This document shows, piece by piece, positions 1 through 11,230 of a DNA stretch of 64,000 nucleotides; the stretch's first letter is position 1, and the number at the start of each line of letters is the position of its first letter. The notes beneath the pieces are model-generated. The model was not told the DNA's origin and ran no database searches. It saw only the letters and a list, made by a program, of their open reading frames with translations. The stretch comes from Dipteronia dyeriana (Eukaryota; Streptophyta; Magnoliopsida; Sapindales; Sapindaceae): NCBI GenBank assembly GCA_032871835.1, contig CM065299.1:30740074-30804073 (forward strand), read 5' to 3'. Made by a program: the position numbers and the translations under genes.

Positions 1-1903
1 AGGGCGAAAGCCTAGTTTACAACACTTAAGGATATTTGGATGTCTTGCGCATGTGTTAAAAGGAAAGACAGAAAAGATAAAGTCCCGTTCTGAAACATGC
101 ATATTTGTAGGGTATCCAAAAGGAACAAAAGGATATTATTTTTATAGTCCTTCCGATCTTAAAGTATTTGTTTCGACAAATGCTAAATTTCAAGAAGAGG
201 ACTATATGAATAATTTTGTTCCTAAAAGTAGAATAGTCCCAAATGAGCTTTTAAGAGATACAATTCCACAAGAGGTTTCGCAACCAAGCCCAATTGTAAG
301 TTCCGTACCAACTCAAAATCAACAATCTACCATACCTTATCGTAGTGGGAGGGTTGTTAGACAACCTGAGAGATACATCGGTCTAGGAGAATCTGTAGAG
401 AATCTTATGAAAGACAATGATCCCTATACGTACAAGGAAGCAATGGAAGATGTTGATTGTCGCCATTGGCAAAAGGCAATGCAATCCGAAATTGAATCTA
501 TGTTTAAAAACAAAGTCTGGTCTCTTGTAGACTTGCCTAGAGGGATAAAACCCATCAGATGCAAGTGGGTATACAAGAGGAAAAGAGGAATGGATGGTAA
601 GGTGGAAACCTTTAAAGCTAGATTGGAAGCTAAAGGTTATACACAGAAGGAAGGTATCGATTATAAAGAAACCTTCTCTCCTGTGGCCACGCTTAAATCC
701 ATTAGGATACTTTTATCCATTGCGGCATCTCTAGACCTTGAGATTTTTCAAATGGATATCAAGACAGCTTTCCTTAATGAAAGTCTTGATGAAATCATCT
801 ACATGATGCAACCAGAAGGATTCATTGAAAAGGGCCAAGAGTAAAGGGTATGCAAGTTGCAAAGATCCATATATGGATTGAAGCAAGCATCCAGATCCTG
901 GAACATAAGGTTTGATCAATCCATAAAAGGTCTTGGATTTATTCGAAACCTTGATGAATCTTGTGTAAACAAAAGGATTAAAGGCGATAAGTTTGTTTTC
1001 CTAGTTCTTTACATTGCTGATATACTAATCATCAGAAACGATGTAGGTGTATTGATATCAATAAAAGAATACTTAGCAAAACAATTTGATATGAAGGACT
1101 TAAAAGAAGCAAGATATATTCTTGGTATCCAAGTCATAAGGGATATAAAGAATAGAACGATTGCATTATCCCAAGCTTCATACATAGATAAAATCTTGTC
1201 TAGGATTTCCATGCAAGATTCCAAGAAAGGCATGTTACCCTTCAGACATAGAATCAAACTTTCTAAGAAACAAGTTCTTAAGAATGAGTATGAAGAGCAA
1301 TTCATGAGTAGGATTCCGTATGTTTTGGCAGTAGGAAGTCTCATGTATGCAATGCTCTGTACTAGACTAGATATTTGTTTTGCTGTGGGCATAGTTAGCA
1401 GGTTTCAATCAAAGCCTTGTCCTGATCACTGGACGACAGTCAAGCAAATTTTCAAGTATCTTAGAACAACGAAACCATGATCTATGTTTACTATTGAAGG
1501 AGGGGAAGTCATATGGAGTAGTATCAAGCAATCTTGTATTGTTGATTCCACCATGGAAGCCGAGTATATTACTGCATGAGAGGCTGCTAAAGAGGTTGTC
1601 TGGCTCCGCCAATTCTTTATTGACTTGGAAGTGGTTCCTGATGTGAATAAGCAGATCACTATCTATTGTGATAATAGTGGAGCAGTGGCTAATTCGAGAG
1701 AACCAAGAAGTCATGAAAAAAGGAAACACATTGAAAGAAAGTATCGACTTCTAAGGGAAATTGTGCATAGGGGTTACATGACGATTACCAAGATCGCGCC
1801 AGTAGAAAATCTAGCGGATCCCTTTACAAAGGCTCTTCCACAAAAGAGTTGTGATGGGCATCTAGAGAACATAGGGATGAGAGATATGACACATTTTCTA
1901 TAG
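1..1903 (+). pseudogene. pol: Copia A1 pol: integrase C-term, RT and RNase H (broken)
   Basis: The polyprotein copies retrotransposon RNA into DNA and integrates it. The window opens inside the integrase C-terminal region; the frame reads CIFVGYPKGTKGYYFY at about 92-140. RT follows with KNKVWSLVDLP, the catalytic-Asp segment FQMDIKTAFLN (about 748-780) and YGLKQASRSW. A TAA at 842-844 replaces a Glu codon present in sister copies A2 and A3. The usual YVDD box reads YIAD (about 1011-1022), so one catalytic Asp is lost. At about 1476 roughly 100 bp are missing compared with A2, removing the start of RNase H including its first Asp. A further in-frame stop occurs at about 1577. The RNase H end reads ADPFTKALP and terminates at 1901-1903. 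The product cannot be active. Confidence 0.9.
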
Positions 1904-1917
1904 AGCAAGTGGGAGAT
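1904..1917 (+). other. Copia A1 polypurine tract
   Basis: AGCAAGTGGGAGAT lies between the pol stop and the first base of the 3' LTR. It is purine-rich and recurs before the LTRs of A2 and A3, as expected for the plus-strand priming site. Confidence 0.8.
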
Positions 1918-2594
1918 TGTTAGGATTATGCTCGATAGCAAGAGTGTAATATTGAATTTGACAATCTTTCCATATTAATAAAGTGATTTCTAGTTTAACA
2001 AATCTTATAGTATTTATAGTTTAATTATTATAATTGTCAAAAGTAAATAATCATAAGGTCAAATCACAATGAGAAAAGAAGAATTGTTCATACATCTAGA
2101 CATGTATGAGGTAGACACAATTCTTTAGTTAGTCTTGAATAATATTCACAACTTAAGATAAAAGGTTGGGAGCCTTTATCTTGTCAAAGTTATAGATTCT
2201 TTTGCTAGCATTTGAGTGGGATCAAATGTGGTGTCTCTGGGCAAAAGAATCTAGTGCACTGAGTGCATTGAATAGGATCACAATGAAATACTTAATCTAG
2301 AACCGTCGATAGATAAAAGTTTTTGATTTGAAGACAATCAGAGAGTCTATCTCAATCCTGAGATAAATGATGGACTTATGGTTGCAAGTGTTATCATTTA
2401 AGCTATCAACGAGTACGATTATACAGCATAGTCTATCCTCGATAGTTTGGTGGTATTCATTTGTTAATCGATAGAGGACTTTATTTATAGATATGGACAT
2501 CGTGGCTCCATTTATTAATGAGAGTAGAATATTATCATATGGATGTTTTGAGGTACTGGATATTAAATCTTAACATGAAGTTTTTAATAGTGTC
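1918..2594 (+). repeat. Copia A1 3' LTR, left part
   Basis: It starts TGTTAGGATTATGCTCGATA and aligns with the first 708 bp of the A2 5' LTR (19393-20100). It stops at the trinucleotide GTC (2592-2594), which is shared with the Copia B LTR that follows. The next 840 bp or so of the LTR, equivalent to 20101-20940 in A2, are missing. The remainder resumes at 13028. Confidence 0.9.
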
Positions 2595-4182
2595 AAAAGA
2601 TACTACACTTTCAACTCATGTTTCATATATTGTCTTTATCTTCATATATTGAGTTGAATTCTTATTTTTTGGGTTGATTACCTTATATTTCCATGTCCCT
2701 GAGGGAGTCCCGGTTCATAATCTTAAAACTGATTCAAATTCGGAGTTCAGAACCAAAAGAACGGTCGAAGAATGCGAGGGGAGCGCAAGGGGTGAGGTGC
2801 GATGGCTTAAGCCATCACCAAGCACCATCCAAAGATGGCGCGTGGCCATCTCGGCCACAAAAGTGTTCTGGCCCGAGATGCCCATGTGCCATCTCGGGGA
2901 GACACTAAGAAAGAAGGGAAAAATGGTCTTTTTGGTTTTTCACTCATTAAAACCTCTCATTCCCTCTCATTTCAAAAGATAAGAACAAGTTGAGAAATTG
3001 AAGAACAAGTACAGAATTTTTCTCTCAACATTTTGATTTTTGTTTTTGTGATAACTTCTTCATTTCTACTCTGAATCACTTGATTGAAAAATCGATTTCG
3101 AGTGTCTTGAAGAGTTATACAAATCCCACACATTTCCATAACCAAAGTATGTCTACAGATTTCATTGTGATCTGATCATCAGTTTGTGATTGCATTCTTG
3201 TTGGTAAAATCATTTTCTTCTTAGTTTTCTTCTTAGATATTTTCATTGATTGATGTTATTTGTTGAAGAAGTATGACAAGGATAATTTTGATATCATTTT
3301 GTGGTTTGTTGATTTGATTTTCAAGTTTAGCTAGATTTGTGATATATTGAATGATTTGTGCTAAACTTGATAAACTTGAAATTGTTTCTAGAAATCTTTT
3401 GTTCTCATGCTTGATTGATTGTTTCTAGATCTAATTTCATTTTCTAAGAACTAGGTTTGTTTCAATTGATGTCTATATCTTCATATCTATGTTCTTAGTT
3501 GATAACATGCTTAGGTTGACTAGATGCATTTGTACTTGTTCTTTGAAAGCATAATCTAGCCATCTTGTTGCATGTCCATAGAATTTGTTGATCATCATTT
3601 TCTATATTGAGTGCTTGTTTGCACTTTACATTCATGATCACTTAGATGCTATGTGAAGAGGTAGAAAGTCTCATATCTTAGAGTGATTCTTTGATTTGAG
3701 CAATTGTAAGTCTTAGCTAGAGTTGGGAGGACTTGGATAGCTAAGCAAGTGGAAGTCTTGGCAAGAGTTGGGAGGCCTCGGATAGTCAAGCAAGAAGTCT
3801 TGTCTAGGGTTTGGAGGATCCAGATAGGTGAGCAAGAAATATTCCTAGAGGTTTGGGGTCTTGGATAGGAAGTCGACTTAGTAGATCACTAGGTTAAAGA
3901 TAGAGTGAGAGTGAGAGCTTGTAGAGCATGTGTGATTGCTTGAGTGTGTAACTCTATTTGAAATAGTGGATTTGCTTCTGTCGGTGGTTGTGGTATCAAC
4001 CTGTGGATGTTTCCTCTTTGAAGGTTTTACCACGTAAACATTGTGTGTCGTTGTTTGCAATTTTCATTAAGCATTGTTTGAATTGCATTGTTTTTAAAGA
4101 AGATAAAAATTGGAGCATATACCTATTCACCCCCCCCCCCCCCTCTAGGTATATTCACACTATAAAGATAAAGGGAATTTCA
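2595..4182 (+). repeat. Copia B1 5' LTR (5'-truncated)
   Basis: It matches the B1 3' LTR from 11114 to 13027, but lacks the first 495 bp or so and the pol-derived insert found in the 3' copy. The LTR ends TATAAAGATAAAGGGAATTT followed by CA at 4181-4182, directly before the primer site. A run of 14 C (4130-4143) lies 40 bp before the end. Confidence 0.9.
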
Positions 4183-4184
4183 AT

Positions 4185-4196
4185 TGGTATCAGAGC
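4185..4196 (+). other. Copia B1 primer-binding site
   Basis: TGGTATCAGAGC follows two bases after the LTR end. It is the usual plant copia primer site, complementary to the 3' end of initiator Met tRNA. It fixes the 5' LTR boundary. Confidence 0.9.
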
Positions 4197-4232
4197 CGGT
4201 GTCTAGACGCACTTAGATAGATCTTCTTTGTA

Positions 4233-5070
4233 GTGTTTGTTATCTTCTTTTGTTTCATCTTGATTATAGAAATGTATTCTTTTGTGGCTTCTTTTGTTGA
4301 AGGTGAGTCTATTGACTTAGATGATCAAAAGATCAAAGATCTTATTCAAGAAAATGAAAGGATCTCTAAGATCAATAAGTCTCTCACTAAGAAGTTAGAA
4401 AATCATGATTGTAGCTCAAAATGTGTTATTGATCTAAATGACAAAATTCTTAATCTTGAGAAAAATTTGATTGATAGCAATGATAGATTAAGTATTTTGA
4501 AGCATGAAATTGAGCAAAGAGATGATTCTTTTGATCATGCTAGAAGAGTTGAAAATGTGCTTAGAGCAAAACTTAATGAGCATGAGAATCAAGAAAAAGT
4601 GCTTAATAACAAACTCAATGAGGCTAAAGAGATGATTAACAAGATGTTATCTAGCTCTAACAAAGTGAAAGCTCTCATTAAGGTTGGAAAACCTTCAAGC
4701 GACAAAAGAGGTTTAGGATATGTTAATGAAAAATCAACTCCTTCATCTAACAAATCTACTTTTGTCAAAGCTTGTAGCAATTTAGATGTAGGTACACTCT
4801 CTAACGGTAAAGCCATGAGTGCTACCGGAGATGCCTCAACATCAACAATGAAAGTCAAGGAAAAGACTCAACAATGCCAAAGATAAGCTATATCATCATC
4901 AAATGCAAAAGGCAAGACATCTAGCGTTGCACACCAAAGAGGTAAAAATGTGAGAAGGCTAAATGAGTTGAATGCTCAAGTAAATGGTAAACATTTCAAA
5001 TTCATACCTATTTGTCATTATTGCAACATGGTAGGACACATAAGACCTAGATGTTATAAAATACATTCGT
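4233..5070 (+). pseudogene. gag: Copia B1 gag (capsid/nucleocapsid), broken
   Basis: Gag forms the particle and binds element RNA. The open part runs 4233-4886; a start at the Met at 4272 (MYSFVASF) is more likely than the upstream one because the first residues lie in the leader. About 30-170 residues in, the protein is a long charged heptad-type helix (LNDKILNLEKNLIDSNDRL), a coiled coil typical of Sirevirus Gag. A stop at 4884-4886 separates it from an intact CCHC zinc knuckle at about 5011-5052, C-X2-C-X4-H-X4-C, read as CHYCNMVGHIRPRC. I see no recognisable capsid domain beyond the coil. Confidence 0.8.
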
Positions 5071-5091
5071 AAATGTAGAATTGCCAATGAT

Positions 5092-5346
5092 TTGCATGAT
5101 ATGTCTTTGAATGGTCCTAGGAGATCATCCATGTATGGATCTAGTATTAGAAATAAGAAGACCTTGGAAAAGCATGTTGATAATAAATGTGTTGATGATT
5201 TGTTTGTTAAATCTTGTGATGTGCCTCGTTCTACTATGCATAAGAAAGTTGATAATGCTTTGTTTGATTTGTTTGAAAATGTGACTAATGGAGTCAAAGT
5301 GCCTAAAAACAAGTCAAAGCATGTTAATAAAAGTAGGAATGAGTAA
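5092..5346 (+). pseudogene. Copia B1 gag-protease linker
   Basis: An open stretch of 84 codons, rich in Lys, Asn and Asp, between the gag zinc knuckle and protease. It contains KSCDVPRS and KNKSKHVNKSRNE. The frame continues after the TAA at 5344 as LVKKVWVRKN into the protease region, so it is the polyprotein linker rather than a separate gene. A similar KNVWKKKKA segment occurs at the end of the B3 gag. Confidence 0.6.
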
Positions 5347-5388
5347 CTTGTCAAGAAAGTTTGGGTTAGGAAAAACACAACACAATGT

Positions 5389-5760
5389 TTGGTTACACAA
5401 TATGCTTTAAAAGCTAGTTCATCTTATTGTTGGTACCTAGATAGCGGTTGCTCTAGGAATATGACCGGTAACAAGGAATTCTTTAAGAATCTTGTTATGA
5501 ATGATGGTGGATGGGTTACATTTGGTAATGGTACCAAAAAGAAAGTTATAGGCAAGGGAACAATTTGTATTCCCGGATTGCCTAAACTTCGTGACACCTT
5601 GTATGTAGGTGGTCTATAAGCTAATCTAATAAGCATCACTCACTTGTGTGAAATTTTTAAAGAAGTTAGCTTTAATAAGGATGCGTGCATGATAATTGAT
5701 AAAAGGGAAAAATGGTTTTGAAAGTAAAAAGGTCTTCGGACAATTGTTATTGTTTAGAGG
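5389..5760 (+). pseudogene. pol: Copia B1 aspartic protease, broken
   Basis: A retroviral-type aspartic protease that would cut the polyprotein. The active-site motif is WYLDSGCSRNMTG at about 5431-5469 (D-S-G). The following FGNGTKKKVIGKGTICI and LPKLRDTLYV segments are typical of the end of copia protease. A TAA at 5617-5619 interrupts the conserved ANLIS segment, and a frameshift follows near 5720. A 120-bp piece of this region (about 5510-5632) has a homologue inside the B1 3' LTR at 11362-11490. Confidence 0.85.
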
Positions 5761-5779
5761 TTGATCCACTAACATGTAA

Positions 5780-6914
5780 TATGGCACATGAGTGCAACAA
5801 GCTTGAATTATGGCATGAAAGATTGGGCCACATGAATTAAAAAGATTTAAAGAAACTTGGAAAATATAACATTGTTATAGGTCTTCTTAGTCTTGGTAAA
5901 AAACTTGATGGTGTTTGTTAACCTTGTCAATTAGGTAAGCAAACAAAAGTGTCTCATAAAAAGAACACTAATTTTGCTACTAAGAAGCCCTTTGAACTTG
6001 TGCATATGGACCTAATGGGACCAATCCAAACTGAAAGCATAAATGGCAAGAAATACATTTTTGTATGTGTTGATGACTTTTCTCGGTTTGCTTGGGTATA
6101 TTTTCTTAGAGACAAGACCGAAACTTTTGGTTACTTTAAGAATTTTTGTAATCAAGTTCAAAATGAAAAAGGTCTTGGAATCAAGAAAATATGTCGCATT
6201 AGGAGTGATCATGGAAGTGAATTTGAAAATGCTAGATTTAGTGAGTTTTGTGATGATTATAGGATTTCACATGAGTTATCGGCTCCTAAAACTCCTCAAC
6301 AAAATGGTATTGTTGAGAGGAAGAATCGTGTCTTGCAAGAGATAGCTAAGGTCATGCTCAATAGCAAGAAAGTCCCTAGAAATTTTTGGGCCGAAACGGT
6401 CAATACCGCATGCTATGTCACTAATAGAGTTTTTAGAAGGCTCGGCACAAAACAAACCTCCTATGAACTTTCGAAGGGCAAGAAGCCCAATGTGAGTTTC
6501 TTCCACACTTTCGGGAGTAAGTGTTTTATTTTGAATGATAGAGATAACTTAGGAAAGTTTGATGCTAAAAGTGATACTGGTCTCTTTCTTGGGTATGCTA
6601 ATAATAGTCGTGCATATAGAGTGTTCAACTTGAAAACTAAGACTATTATGGAGTCTCTTAATGTGAAAATAGATTATCTTAGCATGCTTGATTTGTGTGA
6701 TAATCATGGTGTCAATGAACCTAAAGAACATTTTTTGAATGACACTAAAGCACCTATTGATGTGACTAGTTGTTGTGAAAGTGAATCTAGTCATAATGAC
6801 GATGTTGGTAGTGTTGCTAGAGAAGAAAGTCAAGAGTTAGAAAATGGTTTAAATGATGACCAACAAGATGTTGAAAATTCTAATTCTAGACTTAGGAACA
6901 TGCATTACCAATAA
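5780..6914 (+). pseudogene. pol: Copia B1 integrase
   Basis: The zinc-binding N-terminus reads ELWHERLGHMN then, after two in-frame stops, CQLGKQT (His-His-Cys-Cys, with stops at about 5838 and 5919). The open part at 5949-6914 carries the catalytic triad in order: D in HMDLMGPI (about 6004), D in VDDFSRFAWVYF (about 6073) and E in QQNGIVERKNR (about 6315). The C-terminal part keeps GKFDAKSDTGLFLGY, a feature of copia integrases. A TAA at 6912-6914 separates it from RT. Apart from these stops it is the best-preserved domain of B1. Confidence 0.9.
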
Positions 6915-6929
6915 GACATCATAGGTGAT

Positions 6930-7508
6930 TTGAATGAAGGGGTTAGAACTAGAAGGCAACTAGTTAACCAAATTTCATATGCTTGCTACACTTCTCAAAT
7001 TGAGCCCAAATTTTTTAATGAAGCAATTATTGATGAATATTGGGTTAATGCCATGAAATTAGAAATAAATCAATTTGAGAGGAATGAAGTATGGTCCTTA
7101 GTTCCTAGACCAAAAGATATCAATGTGATTGGTACAAAATGGGTGTTTAGGAATATGACCGATGAATGTGGCAAGATTGTGAGAAATAAAGCAAGACTAG
7201 TGGCTCAAGGATACACTCAAGTTGAGGGTGTAGACTTTGATGAGACTTTTGCACCCGTTGCACATCTTGAGTCCATTAGACTTTTGTTGTCCATTGCATG
7301 TCTTAAGAAATTCAAATTGTTTCAAATGGATGTCAAAAGTTCTTTTCTCAATGGATACCTTCAAGAAGAAGTGTATGTTGAACAACCTAATGTTTTTGTA
7401 GACCCACACTCTCTTAATCATGTGTTTAAGTTGAAAAAGGCTCTTTATTACCTTAAGCAAGCCCCTAGAGTTTGGTATGATAGGTTGACTCAATATCTTA
7501 TTGACAAC
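6930..7508 (+). pseudogene. pol: Copia B1 reverse transcriptase, N-terminal half
   Basis: The frame contains [46 protein letters not shown] and the first catalytic-Asp segment [13 protein letters not shown] (about 7317-7355). It ends at LTQYLIDN, where a foreign segment of about 645 bp interrupts the domain. The second half resumes at about 8160. Confidence 0.9.
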
Positions 7509-8153
7509 TTGATGCAGCAGCAGTAGATCAATTGGCATTAGATTATATGGAGAGGTGGGATATGAGAAAAACTAAGGAAAATGGCCATTTCAATCCTACT
7601 AGTCCGGGTGACGGAATCAGAATGACTTGAAATTTTGACAGCTGATGCGTTTCGGCAAGACCTTTCAAAATCACGAGCTTTGCTCATGCGACATACCCTT
7701 TTTTAGTCGAATTCCATCGTTTAGGCCATGAAAAGACCGTTTTTGTAGTTTTAGGAAAGTTTCGTTTTTTGAATAAATCAAGTTTCCCAAGTCCGAATCG
7801 ACTTCCGTCAATTTCGGGATGCTTAGGATTCGTAGTAGAATTTGTTTTTGCTTTAATCTCGTTTTTTTTCTTTTTTGGTAATTTTTCCTTTTTTTGGCTC
7901 GTTTTCTTGTTTTTCAAGGAATACGATTAGGTTTAGGTTTTATTCGCTTTAAATAAGGATGTAAGCCGAAAGGCTAATCAATTATTGATTAATAAAATTT
8001 AGAGTTTCTCTAATTATCTCCAATTTCGGTATTCTTTTTGAATCAACGAATTTGAAGCCTAATATTCCGGTATTCGTGAACGAATCAACGGAATTTTAGC
8101 AGGTTGTTTCTAATTGTTTATTGCAGGTTTTTCTTGAGAGAGCTTCCACTACA
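7509..8153. mobile_element. Insertion in B1 RT, probable solo LTR (family unknown)
   Basis: A block of about 645 bp splits RT between LIDN and RIGAIDRTLF. It begins TTGATGCAGCAGCAG and ends in CTACA. The U5-like part (about 7940-8040: tttaaataagg, attaataaaattt, gagtttctct) resembles plant gypsy LTR ends. A near-match duplication flanks it, acaac (7504-7508) and tcaac (8154-8158), with one mismatch. A short inverted pair, TTGATG (7509-7514) and CATCAA (8152-8157), lies at the borders. I see no coding potential. Exact ends are uncertain by a few bases. Confidence 0.6.
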
Positions 8154-8157
8154 TCAA

Positions 8158-9127
8158 CCCAATATAGGATAGGTGCTATTGATAGAACATTATTTGTCAA
8201 GCATTATAACAATGACATTTTTGTTGCACAAATATATGTTGATGATATAGTGTTTGGGTCTACATGTAAAACCAAGGTTGATGATTTTGTGAATGTGATG
8301 TCCAGAGAATTTGAAATGAGTATGGTAGGTGAACTCAATTACTTTCTAGGCATGCAAGTGAAACAATCTAGCAATGGTATCATGTTGTCACAATCTAAGT
8401 ATGCTAGAAATCTTGTTAAGAAATTTGGCCTTGAAAGTGGAAAAGAATTTGAAACACCTATGAGTACAATATTAAAACTTGACAAAGATGAAAAAGGAAA
8501 AAATGTTGATCAAAGTCTCTATAGGAGCATGATAGGTAGCCTTCTCTACCTAACGGCTAGTAGGCCGGATATTTGTTTTAGTGTAGGTTTGTGTGCTAGG
8601 TTTCAAGCTAATCCAAAAGAATCTCACTTGAAAGCCGTTAAAAGAATCATTAGGTATATAAAAGGAACACATAATCTTGGTTTATTCTATTCCTTTAATA
8701 CTAATGATATTCTTGTTTGCTATTGTGATGCGGATTGGGCAGGAAACATTGATGATTGTAAAAGCACAAACAAAATTCCGTTTACCTTTCATCATCCGAA
8801 GCCGAGTACATTGCAGCCGGAAGTGCTTGCACACAACTTTTATGGATGAAACAAATTCTCAAGGATTATGAGATAAATCAAGGTAAAATGACTCTCTATT
8901 GTGATAATATGAGTGTCATTAACATCTCTAAAAATCCGGTTCAACACTCACGCACAAAGCATATAGACATTAGGCATCATTTCATTAGAGAACTTGTTGA
9001 ACATTCAATAGTAACTCTTGAACATATGTCTATTAAGAATCAACTTGCTGACTTGTTCACAAAGCCCTTGGACAAAGAGAGATTTGTATCTCTTAGAAAA
9101 ACCATTGGCATGATTTGTGTTGATTAA
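8158..9127 (+). pseudogene. pol: Copia B1 RT C-terminal half and RNase H
   Basis: RT resumes with the catalytic box IYVDDIVFGST (about 8236-8268), followed by LNYFLGMQVKQ and the conserved TASRPDICFSVGL (about 8554-8592). RNase H begins with CDADWAG (about 8725). A frame-shifting deletion near 8775-8785 removes the segment that normally joins it to SSEAEYIAAGSACTQLLW (about 8791-8845). The frame then runs through CDNMSVI and ADLFTKPLDK to a stop at 9125-9127. The RNase H acidic residues are all present, but split between frames. Confidence 0.9.
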
Positions 9128-10615
9128 TGCTTGTGTGTGGTTATGAGTGGCTTGATAAGCAAAACTATATTGTATATCTATTTATTTGAGAGCTACTCAT
9201 GTGAGAAGTAATGATCTTGAAAAAAAAACTTTTATTGCTTCTAGATCATGCACTTAAGTCTTTGTAAATCTTGTTTTTAAAAGTGCACAAATGCTTCTCT
9301 TATATGTTTAAGTTTGAGTAATTGAGTTTGAAAGCATGTAGATTATGGATGCATCTTGATGTTCATTGTCTAGTACATGATAGATGACCTACGGTTAGTA
9401 TCCATTTTGCTTCGGCATCTACATAGAACTCAACGAGCACCTTCATGGAAAGGGCTACACACCTTGGTTGTAAAGCCGCCCAATGTAGGAAAGGGCTACA
9501 CAATTGTGATGAGTGAAAGCCATCATGAAGAGTATATGTTTATGTTAGAAAAATCAAAGAAGTGTTGAAAAAGAACCATTTAAAAAGAAAAATCTTTAAT
9601 ACAAAGCTAAAAAGAAATGGAGGAAGGCTTAAAATGGAGTTTAGTTGAAAATTATGATTGCTCGGATTGAAAAACAGAAATGGAATGATGAGCCACATGC
9701 ACACACACGCTCATATGTTGATATCTATTCTCTTTAAACCAAAAATCCGGATGATGATCGGTTTGACCTTGATTGGAAAAGCTTTAGATAGATAGGTGTT
9801 GAAATAGTTTGCATGTTGATATCATATTAACTCCTTTTATATATGCTTGAAGCATCTTTCACACACACACATTTTTGCTTAATGTGCTTGATTCATTAGC
9901 AATAAGAGATTATCTTTGAAAGAATAACAAAAATCTATGGTTCTCTTATTAATTTTGGACAATAATGGTTTACTATTTTTTTTATTGCTTGAAATGTGTG
10001 AATGTGTGATTCCCTTGTGAACAAGTTAACTTGCTTATTAATATATGGAGCATATGTTAAGGGGGAGATTAGTTTGTTAAACATAGTTCTCTATACAACT
10101 TGTTTGCTCACTATCTCATGATTTCATTATGCATCCCTTATACTCTTATTGACATTTTCAATTGGCATCTCTCTTTCTAGGTTGTGTAATATGAATTTTG
10201 TCTATTCCTTGTCAAAATAAGGGAGAAAGTGTTTCCTCACCATGTTACTTGCTTTTGATATAAGGGGGGAGACAATCCATTAATAGGGAGAAATTTTGGC
10301 TTAAGGGGGAGAAAGTAAGGGGGAGAAAATCTTTGTGTTTGCATGAGATAAGAAGTGCTAAGGGATCTTTTGTTTAGTATTTGTATATTGTTTGTTTATC
10401 TCACCTATCTTCTTTGTAGAAGATTTCTTTTGGTTGTTCTTGTCTCACAGGTACTTTGAATGTGTAAAGATATTCTTGAAGACTCATGAAGGCATTTTAG
10501 TCTAGGAATATCTCTTTGTAATGTAAGGATGTGATAATGCAATCATCATTGATTATGAGTGATCACTGTAATGGTGAGGTAGAGGTTTTGTCATGGAATG
10601 GCCAAATGGGGAGAT
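9128..10615 (+). other. Copia B1 noncoding tail with repeated polypurine tracts
   Basis: No convincing ORF. Purine-rich AAGGGGGAGA-type motifs occur at about 10059-10069, 10262-10272, 10303-10315 and 10317-10330, and the final tract AAATGGGGAGA lies at 10604-10614 next to the LTR. Repeated purine tracts between pol and the 3' LTR are known from Sireviruses. The stretch 9360-9560 is strongly conserved with the reverse complement of 47440-47600 in element B3 although neither copy encodes a protein there. Confidence 0.75.
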
Positions 10616-11230
10616 TGTTAGGTTCTAGAGTTGTGTTGGCTTGATTCCATGACATAACTTCATTTCTTTGTAATGCTTAGTTGCTTAAGTGATTCGTTAT
10701 GATAAGAGCTTCAAGGAAGAAAAGCAACTTCTCATGATGCAAAGTTCGTCTTCAAGAGGATTGGTACTATTCTTGGATGCTAAGGTATCGAGATCCTTCT
10801 TCCTCTTGCAAGGCATAGGCGCACACACACACTCAATTCATACATTTGTGTCTCTACTTCGTAGCGCATCATTTGGTATAACACTCTTACACACTTGAAG
10901 TTCATTCCTCATGCATTGGTATGAAAGTAACATGTTTTGGGAAATGCATGATTGGAGACTATCTCTATGTAGTTTGCATTCTTTTGTGAAATGTGTTTGT
11001 TTGTGTATTTGTTTGTATAACATGGATCTTGAACTTTATTTTAGTCTTAGATTACTCATGATTGAGTTCCGTTCATTTCGGTTACTCATACTATTGATTT
11101 CGAGTTCTAAGTCAAAAGATACTACTCTTTCAACTCATGTTACATACATTGTCTTCGTCTTCCTATATCAAGTCGAATTCTTATTTTCTGGTTAAGTATC
11201 TTATATTTCCATGTCCGTGAGGGAGTACTG

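Noticed and set aside
7684..7917. Lys-rich 77-codon minus-strand open frame
   Set aside because: Low-complexity reading of T-rich sequence inside the RT insertion; no counterpart elsewhere.
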